NCBI GenBank assembly: GCA_905221605.1
Contig: CAJNDS010002217.1
Coordinates: 308,501 to 372,500 of the forward strand
Direction of reading: 5' to 3'
DNA length: 64,000 nt
DNA from: Symbiodinium natans
Taxonomy: Eukaryota; Sar; Dinophyceae; Suessiales; Symbiodiniaceae
The number at the start of each line of letters is the position of its first letter. Positions within the stretch are counted from its first letter, which is position 1. Position numbers and translations under genes: made by a program. The notes under the pieces were generated by a model, which did not search any database, was not told the DNA's origin, and was given only the letters and a program-made list of their open reading frames with translations. Of this stretch, positions 46,560 to 57,799 are shown in pieces.

Positions 46560-47150
46560 GGGCAGGTGCTCGGCTAACTACGCTTCAGTGGCAGAGTCCG
46601 ATGGAAAGCATGATGAGGTCGACGAACACGACGATGACAATGATGGCGATGGTGGCGACGGCGACGGCCATGATGAGGAACAGGATTGAATGTAAGCTAG
46701 GTTGTTGGGTCAAGGATTAGCGTGTCGAACGCAGCTGAAGCAGAAACGCGCAAGCATCTACCATCCAATATCATCCAACCCTCCATCATAGACTGCTGCA
46801 AGGTGCTGCAGCATTTCGTGAAATGGAGCTTGGCTGCAAAGTATTTCGAGGCCTTGGACATGTCACTTGTAACAGTGTGCAAGCAAGTGTAAGCATGTGT
46901 AAAATGTGTGAAACGTGCAAGCACAGTGCAATCATGTGCAAGAGCACGTCAAGAAAGAGACCAACTCCGGGGCACTGACATACTGCCGAGCATGTCGAGA
47001 GCCTACGCTGGATGCTGGGCTACTGAGGCTACTGATAACAACATGACGTTTAGAAAGGTATATTCGTTCAAAAGCACAGAACTTGTGGAAGCTTTTTCGG
47101 GTCTGGTCCAGTGAGCACGAACAAAGGCGGAAAGGTTCTTCAATCCGCAC
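46560..47150. other. No firm gene; GAT/GGC repeat and short frames
   Basis: At 46600-46690 a GATGGCGAC-like repeat reads as an acidic tail ending EEQD-stop on the plus strand and as a hydrophobic segment (MAVAVATIAIIVIVVFVDLI) on the minus strand. The minus reading could be a transmembrane C-terminus. Neither is supported by flanking exons. AAGTGTAAGC-type words recur near 46860-46930. Confidence 0.35.
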
Positions 47151-47164
47151 CAGTCTACACCGGT

Positions 47165-48290
47165 CTACACCATGGTAAGGTGTGTTGTGCCTTTGTTGCC
47201 CTCGATTGTGGCCCAGCCGACAGCACCGTCCCGCAGCGCTCGTCCCTTCAATCGCCTAAGGCCTGTTGTAGGATCAGTTTTCTCCCAAACCAGGACTTCC
47301 AGCAGCTCGCCCTCTTTCAGCTGGCGAAGGCTGGTGCAAGCTTTTGCTGACAGCACATCCGTCAAGGTCGTGGAACTCTTGACCTGAAAGTGAACGCGCT
47401 TCTGCTCCACAAAAACAACACCGTTGCTTCCAGTTGCAGTTGCCCAACCAACAGTTCCATCCTTCATCGCTTTGCATTTCACCCTTACAACCTTGTTAAT
47501 CTCTTTGATCGGGCCCTCTAGTAGTTCCAGAATCTCGTTTACATCCAGTTTCCGCACCAGCTTGCCCTGCGCCACCCCCATGGTCTGTACAAGGTCAACA
47601 TTTGGCCGTGAAACACGATAGAAAACAATCATGCAACGCATGAAGTCGTCTCTCTCAAGGCTGCCCAAACGAGAATCATCCAAATAGTCGAAAAGCTTGT
47701 TAAGCTGATCTCGTGAGAAATTTCCAGGGCAGTCGTTCACGAAGTTCTGGAATTCGCTGCGTGAGACAAAGCCATCCTTGTCTTGATCCGCGAGAGCAAA
47801 AGGATCAAGATCCTCTTCTTTTCGCTTCTTGGAAAGACGGGCAAGTACAGCCTGTGCCACCTCAGTTCGAAGCGGCTCCATGCTCTGGGCATGCTTGTTC
47901 GAAGCCGTCGCTCGCAATCTCGATGCCTTTGTGGTGGCATCGGTGATCCGCTTCTGTAGCTTCTGGCACTGCTCGGGATCAGCTCCACCAGAGCCTCCCA
48001 CAGCAAAACATAGAAAAAACATAGCAAAAACATAGCAAAAAACAGCAACAAAACGATGGCGTGCCCTTCGAGGTCAACATGAGCACCAACAAAACAGCAC
48101 ACAAGCGGCACAAGCTGAAATCAAAAGCAGAGCAGAGCCTTCCTTCGCAGCCTCTAGATCACGCTCCAGTGCAGCCAGACCGTTCATTACTTCTCTGGTG
48201 GATTCCTTCGCTTCTGAAGGCTCCAAACTTCCAGCCATGTCGGCCAAACTTCGTAGCTGCTCCTCGAGCACGGCAAGGCTACCTGTCACC
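47165..48290 (-). CDS. EF-hand protein with coiled coil and two SH3-like repeats
   Basis: Two exons join across a 144-nt GC-AG intron (47995-48138): 48139-48290 and 47165-47994. The upstream exon is a coiled coil (VLEEQLRSLADMAGSLEPSE, then VMNGLAALERDLEAA). The large exon continues the coil (QCQKLQKRITDATTKASRL), then one canonical EF-hand loop DQDKDGFVSRSE with Asp at 1, 3 and 5, Gly at 6 and Glu at 12, followed by a degenerate partner (DYLDDSRLGSLERDDF). Two copies of a beta-rich unit end the protein: VRVKCKAMKDGTVGWATATG and RLKGRALRDGAVGWATIEGN. The GWAT-x-x-G unit is common in dinoflagellate proteins and looks SH3-like. It is probably a calcium-responsive scaffold; no enzyme domain is seen. 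The stop is at 47165. Further coiled-coil exons above 49 kb may be its 5' end. Confidence 0.82.
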
Positions 48291-49289
48291 TGGAGTGGAG
48301 TGACAGCGTCCGGGTTTGCATTCGGGACAGTATTTGTTAATCTTCATACATCTTTTTTTACATCTCCATGCGACATATGCGACATGGACATACATGGACC
48401 CACTGTTGAGCTGTGGCCTTGGCCAGCTGCTGTCCAGACGGAGCTGTCATGGTGTCACTGGAGAGTGCAAGAATCACGTGTGTCGATGTGTGATGCGGTG
48501 TGTACTTGGCTAGATGTTCGTCCTGCTGCGCGGTTCATGCGGTTCTTAAGTCATGCTTCGCCGTTTTAGCATCCATGCTCGAGCACAAAGGGGCAATATG
48601 GCAAGCCTGCAAGTGAACCGCCGCAAGGTCTTTTACATCATGAAACCTGTGGAACGAGCAGTGGATGTGTTCTAGTTGCAACACTTGCAACGGCGCAGGT
48701 GTCCTCATCCCAACATGACCTGCGTCCCAGCGCGCTGATAGCAGCTGTGTATGCTGCCCCAGCTGGAGGTGGTGGGCCTAGTGAGCTTGAATACTCAAAG
48801 TACTCCAACAAACTTGAGCTTACAACGATCCAATTGTTCCCAAAAAGGGCGTTAGCATGCCTCCTCGCCAGGAACCAGCCGAAGGCCCCAAGGGCCCCAA
48901 GGGCCCGAGCATCTCAGGCATGTTGCCCTCGGCATGTTGCTGCAGGCCACATGCTGCAATGCACCAAGCAAAGGGTTCTGGGTGCGCCACATTCTCGGAT
49001 TGGACTGCATAGCTGCATTCTCGACGTGCATCATTGGCACTATTCTCAGGAACTAATACTCGAGATGTCCGGTCAAGCACGAGTCACGCAAACGAAGGGC
49101 TAGCAGTAAGATTTCTCCAACCATGCCTGTGCCTGACGGCACAGGCAGAGGTCAATTTTGCTCAAACTCTTCTAGTTGCTTGCCTCTGCGAGACTCTCTT
49201 CTTCCTCTCTCTGTCTGGTGTCTGGGAAGAGGGCATACCTTGGCCAGCTTACAAGTCTTCCTGCTGCATTCGAGCCACGTAAGTTGCGG

Positions 49290-49640
49290 CAGAATGGCTC
49301 CAGATGCTGGACTTCACTTTGTTTGGTGGCATCTCGTTGGCTTCACCAGCTCCGCGACCAGCCTCATTGAGGACCACTACAGACTTGCGGCTGTCTGCAT
49401 GATCAGTCCGCAGGCGGCTGAAATCGGACTTGACCTGCGCTCGCAATGCTCACACTACCCACACTGCTCACGCTGCTCGCACTCGAAGTGGCTTGAAAAA
49501 TGCAGAGACCTTTTGAAACGCTCAGCACGTTGAAGAACGTTGAGGTACGTTGAGCTACCGCAAGTCCCCCCCATCTGGTTGAGCAGAGTCGTCCTTCGGA
49601 TTTCGAGAGCATCAAGCTCAACTTTGCAAAAAGGCAATCC
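49290..49640 (-). CDS. Coiled-coil exons, probable 5' part of the EF-hand gene
   Basis: One piece at about 49570-49635 reads VELDALEIRRTTLLNQM. The next, after GCGCAG at about 49385-49441, reads VKSDFSRLRTDHADSRKSVV, then VLNE. Both are charged heptad-like helices on the same strand as the EF-hand/coiled-coil gene downstream and fit its N-terminal coil. The link across 48.3-49.3 kb is inferred. The intervening stretch has no other credible exon, only a GGGCCCCAAG triplet near 48885-48905. Confidence 0.45.
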
Positions 49641-49699
49641 AAGGCAAGCCTATGTAACAGAACATGGTCTCCTGTGCGGTAGGCTGCGCGGCCACTTTC

Positions 49700-52600
49700 T
49701 CAAACTGCAAGCGGATCTCGATCTGTGAGGGTAGGATGTGGGAGGAAGTGACAACAGCAGCCAGCGGTAGCACGCAGGACAAGGTTCACCTCGATTCCTG
49801 CTCGTCTGTCGTCACCCTCCTTCAGGATATGCTGGCTTCGACCGCGCTGCCACCTACAAACATCAACACTACATCATATGTGTATCGAGAGCTGTGTCCT
49901 TGCGCATGCCCAGGAGCTCAGCCTAGCCATCAAAACCGGCAAAGGACGGAACTCGAAGCTCAAATCTGCATGTTCGCACTACCCCACACTTGCGAAGCGA
50001 AGACTATCTCATCGCCATTCCACACATGAGAAATGAACAATCTTTCTCGCGAATTGAATCGCCCGATTCCTTTCTTGGTCGTTCCTACTGGTAGTCTGCT
50101 CGTTGGTCTTGTCACACACGCACACATTCCTGCGAAGCAAGCGACGACTTTATGCAACGTCAGGAAAGATAAAACAACCGACTACAGTAGGAAGCGTGGA
50201 GTTGCAGCACGTCGTCGCTTGTCATTGCTGCTGCCTTCGATAGGCGAACCGAGCCTCTGGCGCGAGGTTTCGTTGCCCTCCGCTGGGTGGTCGTTGCTGC
50301 TGCAACACCCATTGTACCCATCAAGCTACAAAACCATGAGCCTTGGAAGGAAGAGACCACAACAATTCTCGAATGATCTCACTCACCTTCTGGTTCAGCC
50401 AACGACCTCGTCTGCAGACGAGTTCGCTACATCTCGCTATCAGCTATCAACCCTTACTCGTGCATGTCTGCTGCACCGCTTCAAGAAGCCATAAGAAGCC
50501 TGAAGCGGTGCCTGAAACCGATGACACATGCGAGGGGCCCTCTGACTGCTCGACGAAACCTGAGCAACATCAGATCCGGCCAGCTCGGAAATTGGTGTTT
50601 GATCGTGCCATCGTGCTTGGTGTCGATACACAGACGTCCGAAGGCAGAGACGTTTTCACCAAGGGACGAGTCGAAAGGAGGCCGATGTTCAAGCAGGGAA
50701 GGAAAGAAGCCAAAAGAATGGCTCCTCAAGCCCCACGCTCTGAAGCAGGGGCGAACCTCTTCGTGCAGCGCCTGCGCAGACCTCCTTTCCTGATCCCGCC
50801 TGTGCATTCGCTTGTTTGCGCGAGCCATCCTCGAATTGCGCCTCCCCGCACGGGATGCCCGATGAATCTCGCACGTCACCCACCGTCTGGGGAACAGTGC
50901 CAAGGCGGGAAATCACCAGATACACGCCGAGCTGACACAATGGATTGAGAAGCCTTGCGGCCCTGCACACTGACTCTTGTGGACCAAGGCCCAACGCGCC
51001 CAAAAATTGGCAAATCACGGCATTCCGAAGAACTCTCACCTTCTTACCCAATGCCAACCAAATACCATCTGAACACAACACAAACATTCCCCCAATGTCG
51101 TCTTGTCCATTCCGCAATTTGGTCTTTCAGGTACGTGATAGGCATGGGGCCGCGGCCCCCCAGCAAAATGTGCAAGGGTTTGGAAGATCGAAAATTTGAA
51201 GAAGACACTGCCGGGCCTTCCCATGTCTTAAGCCGTTTCTGAAATGGCACCCTGCACCGTTGCTGGACCAATTCTAAGAAACAGTCAGGGTTGGAAGAAG
51301 CCCACGTTTCACAGTGGCTTTGGGAAATTAGTGATTACAGTAGGGTTCTGGGTTCCAGGCAGAGCGAGATCCCAGAACCATGCGCACAGTAGTTCAATAT
51401 CGCCAGACACAGGCAGGTTGAAACTTTCCGAGACGAGCCCGAACCCGCCGTCCTGGGACGATATCGCCCCAACGCGGACGACTCGAACACCATTACCGCT
51501 TGTAGGTCCAGACCTAATGGGGCCATTCATCCCTAGGACCTGGTCCAGACCCTGTGCCGACATCGAGTGCACGCCACTTGCGCTGGTTTGCGCGGTCATG
51601 ACTCACCGGAGCCCTCAAGAGGAAGGCAATCCACCCCCCCGGTGCAATCAAGAGATCTGATGGCTAGAGCCTTACACGTCGTGTCTGGTGTTTGCAAAGT
51701 TTGCTCATTTTCTAGAGAGTTTAGGGCCAGTTGGGCATGTGCTGCGGAGCCATTTCTTGTCCGCTCATGCTGGGCGCCGATGCACCCAACTATTTGCACG
51801 CCTTGACATGACCAAGCTCGAGGCCTCCCCGACCCCTGCGGCCGGGGAGGCCCCTTACTTCATGGCAGTACTTCTCCCATCCATGCCACATCATCCACAT
51901 CTTTCGTGCCGGTGGTGAAGTTGTCGCGAAAGAACGGCAACCAAGACCCTAAGCTCTGAGGGCAGCCGTAAAGATTCCTGGCAGCGACACGTCTGCCACG
52001 ACCCTCCTCGAAGGTGGGACAACCTCTCAACCGTTGGATGGTCAACAGTCACATGCGAGCTTGCCCCGATTTCATTCAATGTCATCTAACCAGCAGCAAC
52101 ACCCTGAAAGTACCTGGCGTTAGGCAAGACTCCGAGCTGCCTGTAAGTAAGTAAGAACAGCCATGGTGCAACAGGCAAAAGTCCTACAAGCGATGTCCCT
52201 GCCCCATCCCCTTCTTGCCCTCTGACATCAGGTCCCGATTGGCAGAGAACCCTCGGCTCCGGGTCAGCCCGGCGTGAACAGGAACGGCTTAACATTTTTC
52301 GCTTTTTCTGGTGGCCCATGGTGGCCCTCACCCTCTGAGTGGGAAGCTGTGCACGATATCGCTCCATCGCTGAGATCTGTTGGAACTGAGAACCTTTGAA
52401 GCTGTTTGCAGCTGCACGCCTGCGAACTCGTTAAACCCAGGCTTTGGATTCTGATAACACGACACGAACCGTCACCGAAACAAAAGATGGAAGACAACGT
52501 TTCCGGCAGTCGTTGGCCTTCGAAGTGCAGTGGAATCCTTGATCAGCAGCACAGCGCATGGCCACCTGGACAGCGCTCGCAAAATTCGTTTGTTTCGTGC

Positions 52601-54120
52601 ACCCACCAGAGTGGCCCACTATGCTGCGCCTCAGCAACTGAGATTGCTTTAGGAATGGCTTTCAGCCGGGCACGCAAACATACCTTGGCAAACAAAACAG
52701 CAACTCACGCGACATGCCGACACTGCTTGTGCTAAGACGCTCCACCGCCGCGCGCTGCCTCAGGCAAGCATACTCGCAAGCATGCTCTGCGGTCGGTAAG
52801 CTCATACCGACAGCGGACCTGCAGCACGGCTGCGACATAGTCGCGAATTGGATTGTGGCCGCCCGACACAATTGTCAGCTGCGTGCTGTCCTGCATTCGA
52901 AATGGCTCTGCACGCACCCGCTGACGTGCTTAGCAGAATCTTGCACATCTCCAATGCAAACCCCTTCAGCTGCATGAGTCAGGAATGGCGAGGCCACGGT
53001 ACAGGCCACACAAGCTGCTTTGCGGCAGGAAAGCCGAGGTGAACTTTGCACCATAATGTCAAAGCCCTGTGCGTTCACAACCTCAGTGGGTCCAGCTCCT
53101 TCTTCATCTCATCCTGCCAACCATTAAACTTGTTGGATGTGGCACGCTTCCTTTTGGGGCTTTAATTTTCAAGCTTGATCTTCATCCAGGCTTTACGGTG
53201 TAACGCTTCCACTGCTGAAGAAACGAGGGCCTGACTGCTGTGATTTGTGGGGTGTGGGACTTGGCTTGTGGGTCGGCATAGTGCACGCATGTTCTTCAGC
53301 ATTCAGCTGCACTGCCAATGAAGCCGTGGACTCTCTCTCTTTCGACCTTCGACTACACTGCAAACGCTTGCATGCTGCGTGGAGAGTGGGAACTCCGCAC
53401 CGTGCGACACCAGCGACGTAGGCCATCAATGCCAGTAAAGTTCAGCAAAGACAGCACAGAACGCGTCAGCACAGAGGCTGAGAAGACTGTACTGGAAGGA
53501 GAAGGAAGAATTGAAGAGGAGAAGGAGAAGGAGCAGGAGAGGCATTCACAAGCCAGCTAGACCCATGCAATCACGGCGTACATCCAACATGGACCACTTC
53601 GGGGGAAGCGTCGAAAGATGTGCTACCCAAGCAGGCGAAATCGAGCTCTTGACTTCAGCCTCGACATCCAGAACAGAAAGACATGTATCTGCTCTTCTTT
53701 TCCCTGGTGCCTCCGACAGCTCGTTCGGCAGGAGCGAGCGAAGCCTGTCTGGCAAACTTGGTGTCCAAAACCAGCTGAAACAGAGCCGTTTCCTGGACAT
53801 CAGCTGCTTCCGGCGCTCAGCATCAAATGGCCTGCAAGAGATGTGGAGCCCAGCCGTTTTTTTATGCGTGCGCTGTCTGGTTTTTCCAGGGGACGGTTGA
53901 TTCTTCCCGCAACTTTCTACCACCTGCATTCCCATTCGATGCATGAATGCTTGCATTCTTGGCAGTCCACTCCCCCCCTAAGCACAGTGCAAGCCCACAA
54001 GAATGCGCATGTCTTCTTAAATCTAGAGGATACCTGAGCTGCTGCAGCGACCTGAGCTGCTGCAGCGACGATCAGAATGTATAACTCTGGAGCCCTAAGG
54101 CCCCCCCTTTTCATACTCCA
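49700..54120. other. No identified gene; weak frames on both strands
   Basis: The better minus-strand frames are about 50180-50310 (VAAATTTQRRATKPRARGSV) and 53560-53760 (LLPNELSEAPGKRRADTCLS). On the plus strand 50490-50790 is the most protein-like (RKLVFDRAIVLGVDTQTSEG, charged and not repetitive). No family motif appears, and strand cannot be settled for any of them. A GGAGAAGGA tract lies at 53500-53545 and a duplicated 18-mer at 54034-54069. Stretches 51000-51250 and 51900-53000 show nothing I can support. Confidence 0.3.
54034..54069. repeat. Tandem duplicate of an 18-mer
   Basis: CTGAGCTGCTGCAGCGAC occurs twice back to back. Confidence 0.9.
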
Positions 54121-54200
54121 ATCCCCGCTTCCCCATTGTTAAACAAACCTTTTGCACCGACTGTAAAAAATCGGCGTTACCCTCCAAATGAGCTGCGCCG

Positions 54201-54383
54201 TTATGGTCTGTCCGCTTGCTGGTATTCTGGCGTGTTGCCTGGTTGATTATTCAAAATTATCTGTTGAATTTGTTCCTTGATCACAAACTTGGTGATTGGT
54301 TGCGGCTCTTTTTTGTCTACGTTCACTTTTGTGTTTTGGCAAGTGCTGGTGCTCCATTCCTGGTAAGCCCACACGTGTCCCAA
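54201..54383 (-). CDS. AT-rich open frame of uncertain origin
   Basis: A minus frame reads KVNVDKKEPQPITKFVIKEQ, then IQQIILNNQPGNTPEYQQ and stops. Lys, Ile, Asn and Gln are frequent and the third codon positions are AT-rich, unlike the GC-richer exons of the recognisable genes. On the opposite strand the same bases read as a hydrophobic segment. It could be a chance frame, or a fragment from a mobile element or transfer. No family is recognised. Confidence 0.25.
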   Translation of the reverse strand: MGHVWAYQEWSTSTCQNTKVNVDKKEPQPITKFVIKEQIQQIILNNQPGNTPEYQQADRP

Positions 54384-54559
54384 GCGTCATGGCAACAGAA
54401 GTTCTATGTTGTTCGTCGGTGGTTTGCTTTGCTGTTGGCAGTCATGCTGCTCATTGTTCACCTGCTATGACAGCTCAGGATCCGGCGGCTTCAGGAAGAT
54501 CTTCTTGCAGCGTGGCTGTGCCTGAACAAGGATACGACAGGAGGTACAGGAGTCACACG

Positions 54560-54830
54560 GAGTTCTCGGATATCCCAAGCCTGCATGCGGCAGAGGGTTG
54601 CTTTGAGCATATTAAAAGCTTCCTGGCCATGGCCAGTCTCAGCTGCGGAAAGAAAGCGATCCACCAGTTTCCACCTTTGAACAGCTTCTCAGACTTCTCA
54701 GGTTCGGCATCACAACTAACAAAAACAACCAAATCAGCCGCTACAGCACCCTCTTGCAGTAGGCTTCCCGCCATTGAGACAGCGACCAACCAACACGCCA
54801 CCAACCCCATCCCGCCTGCCACGAAGAGTG
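54560..54830 (-). CDS. Candidate exon with a hydrophobic segment
   Basis: The minus frame contains SLFVAGGMGLVACWLVAVSM, a likely membrane segment or signal anchor, followed by SLLQEGAVAADLVVFVS and a polar region. An overlapping plus frame (54296-54838) has poorer composition. Family unknown. It lies about 250 nt below the end of the proline-rich gene on the same strand. Confidence 0.3.
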
Positions 54831-55078
54831 ACGCGTGATTCAGTTCCCTGGACTGCATGCTCCTTTATTCTGTCACATTTGATCAGAACCTGATCTGAGC
54901 AACATGAGCAACTGCACCATTGCGAGTCGGCAGCAGTACCACTGCAATCCAACGCCACGCAATACATGCAAGAAGCAGCAAGCAGAGCTGTCAAAAGCTG
55001 TTCGCCAGGGATGCTGTTTTCCCTTGTGGAAACCAATGAAACAGGAGCCAAGACCTTGCGATGCATAGCCCAGCATCT

Positions 55079-56780
55079 TCACATACTTTCACAGTATCTC
55101 CGCATTATCTTCTCAAACAGTTTGTAGCACTCAAAGATGCGGACAGCACTTTCCAAAGCGCATCTTTTGAGTCTTTGTTGGAGTTTGAGTCCAAGGAGTT
55201 CAAGCTCTTCATGAAGAAGTCCTGACGTGTTCGTCAGGGCTCTGTCCGGCTGTGCGAGCTCGCGTGCGGCAAATGCCACTCTCTCCCCTCCCCGAACGGC
55301 AAAAAGATTCATAGCTCGAGCCTCAACCTGACTCATCTTCAGACGATGCCCTTTCGAAAGAGCAGCAATGGCCAGCGCGGCCGCTTTTGCCTGACTCGTT
55401 TGACTTAGCCCACGTTCAAAGCACGCACGGTTCTGAGTGACCGACTGCGTCATCATGCTCGGCTCCTTCTGAACCAGATGCCAACTCTAGCAGGTTGCTC
55501 AAGAATGCGCCGCCTGCCTGCGCAGCTCAAACATGCAATGTATGGTGCTCAGCAATGCTGTGTCCATGCAGTCTGCCCTTGCCGCTTGCCTCGAACCGAA
55601 GGCTCTCCGGCATTCCCATGCGGGCCCATGCCTGTGCCGTCATACCAAAACCAGATGAAGGCTACTTTTTCAGTCATTGGAAGCCAATGCTCTGCACGCC
55701 TCCTCCCAGTGAATAGGCTGGGATGCAACTGGCAGGAGCTCCCGCACGAAACACCTCGAAGCTTGCTCATGGACCGTCTGCTGCCAACATCTGTCTAATG
55801 ATAATGACGACTACTCGCTGGTGAACCCCTGGTGAACCTGAGATTGTCCGACTTCAGCTGCCCATTTGAGTGACAAGGTTGCTTTGGCAAAGCCTTCAGG
55901 CGAAGATGTTTCACAAACTTCACAAGCAGCCAAAGAGGATTTGCCATGGCCACACACACACATGTAGAAAAACATCATGCCAGGAAGACCCTGCAAATCT
56001 CGTAGACTTTGTCAGCAGCTTCAGCATCTGCTTTCTTTTGCTTGGCACGCGCTTCGGCTTTCAACTTTTCTTCTGATGCCTCGGAAGATGAAGACGATTG
56101 AGACTGAGGCTCCAAGACCTCCGCGTCTGGTGCTGGCAGCTTCTGAGGAGGCTCCCGAGGAGGCTCCTGAGGAGGCTCCCGAGGAGGCTTCTGGGGAGGC
56201 TTCTCCGGAGGCTTGTGAGGAGGTGCAATTTGTGGAACCGCCGGAATTTCTGAAACTTGTGGAAGCTGTGGAACTTGTGGTTTTGGCGGCGCCGAAGGTG
56301 GCGGCGGTGGAGCCGGGGGGGGCGCCGGGGGGGGCGCCGGTGGTGGCCGCGGAACCGCCGGTGGTGCCGGGGGAGGAGCGGGAGGTGGGGCTGGCGCCAC
56401 GGCTTCTGGGAACAGCGGCCGCACCCTAGTCGGGGCCATGGCCTCCTCTTCTCCCGTTTCCTGCTTCCTTCGCTCCATCAGAGCAAGCTCCAGGGACCGT
56501 GCAAAAAGACCCAACTCCCCAGGGCTAAACCCTGTGGCAATCTCTGCCAGCGCCGAAAGCGCCGCTCGGCGCTCGGTGTCGGGAAGGCTTGCCTAGTCTC
56601 AGTGGTGCCATCTCGAATCATCTCATCATCTCTGCAGTCATACTATCTCTTAGTCACACTCCACGCCTCCGTGAAGCTGACGTACCGAGCAGGAAGACTT
56701 TGCAAGGCTTCCTTCAAGGTTGCAGGGGTGCTTTCTGACAGGGTTTCAGATGCTCTCAGACAAAACCAAACTTCAACACG
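55079..56780 (-). CDS. Proline-rich protein with helical flanks, multi-exon
   Basis: Exon order on the minus strand: about 56660-56765 (SETLSESTPATLKEALQSLP); 55990-56592, exactly 201 codons in phase 0; about 55850-55905 (GFAKATLSLKWAAEV); about 55685-55753 (FVRELLPVASQPIHWEEAC); 55079 to about 55408 (AKAAALAIAALSKGHRLKMS, later LHEELELLGLKLQQRLKR, stop at 55079). The large exon begins TERRAALSALAEIATGFSPG, then carries a run of PPAPPPAPP and KPPEKPPQKPPREPP units, then a charged helix. The helix pattern ALAEIATGFSPGELGLFARS faintly recalls FAST/RAP-type organelle RNA proteins, which I offer only as a possibility. Strand is supported by AG|G borders and the poor quality of the antisense frames (55977-56429, 56257-56796). 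Confidence 0.5.
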
Positions 56781-57664
56781 CGGGCTTGGGCTATGAGTCT
56801 CGAATCGGCCTCGGCACTTGCGAAGAGTGGCACCTGACAATCACTGCATGGCAGCCAACATCTCCACTGGATAAAGTTGCTCTGCATCTGGCACATCTGG
56901 CACATGCACCGAGCTTAAGTAAAAATGTATTTTTCCGATATTTGGGGTTCGCAGTCTTGAAGCTGGAGTGGGAGTTCAGACACTCTTGTCAGGTTCTGCG
57001 TGCACGATGTCGGAGAATGGTCAATGTAGTTTATCAGGTCATTCACAGCACATATGTACGAATACACTCAACAGCGCACTCATGGCCCACATCACACGAA
57101 AACTCGTTTCGGCCCCGGCCGGGTGGCGTCAGAAGTTCAAGCACCCTCGTTCCCGGAAAGAATCTAACGACGCCTCTGCACTGGCCGCTGCGCGAGACAT
57201 CGCAGCCCAACTTTGTGCCAGCGACATCTCAGCCATGCAAGTGGCCACGACTCTGAGAGGCTGCTTCTACCATACAAGATGTTGCTTGGAAGCAGGCAGA
57301 GGGATACTGCGCATCACGGAGTGTCCGCACGTCCTGGACTCTGTGTCATGCAACCAACTGGCACTGAACTAAGGTCTCTCGCGGTAAACAAACGAGAAGG
57401 CCGCACCTCCACGTCCTCACCTGATGGGGCTTGGTCAATGGTCTGAACAAACACTTCCAAACTTCTCCCAATTCCTGACTGAAGCTGCATCTGAGCTAGT
57501 GAATTGCAATGACGCCAAGTGAGGCAGGCACTTTCCCTCAGACGCTTCCTATGCTTGCTTGCACTTGGATTGCCTTCTTTCTTGTCCTGCTATGAACAAG
57601 TGAGAACTCGAAAAACCACGCAGTTCACGTATGTTGACACCATGCCTAGCCTACTACCCGCATC

Positions 57665-57726
57665 TCACGCTCCTTCTTCGGCTTCTTCTCCTTGCCCCGC
57701 TTCTTCGTCTTCTTCTTCTTCCTGTC
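57665..57726 (-). CDS. Lysine-rich basic exon
   Basis: After GCCGAG the minus strand reads DRKKKKTKKRGKEKKPKKE, then REMR, and a stop follows soon after, so a splice donor should lie near 57665. This could be a nuclear-localisation or RNA-binding tail. The plus reading is Ser-rich. The host gene is unknown. Confidence 0.35.
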
Positions 57727-57799
57727 CTCGGCAGCTTAGCGAATCTCAGCAATAGCAAGCATCACTAGATATCAGTAGCCTGTTCTGCTGTACGTCAGG

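Noticed and set aside
50343-50948. 201-codon plus frame
   Set aside because: Composition is fair, but there is no motif or splice-supported partner and it opposes the strand of every identified gene; kept only as a note.
56257-56796. Plus-strand frames of 150-179 codons over the proline-rich exon
   Set aside because: They are antisense to a better minus exon with AG|G border, and are Gly/Arg/Trp-rich from the same repeats.
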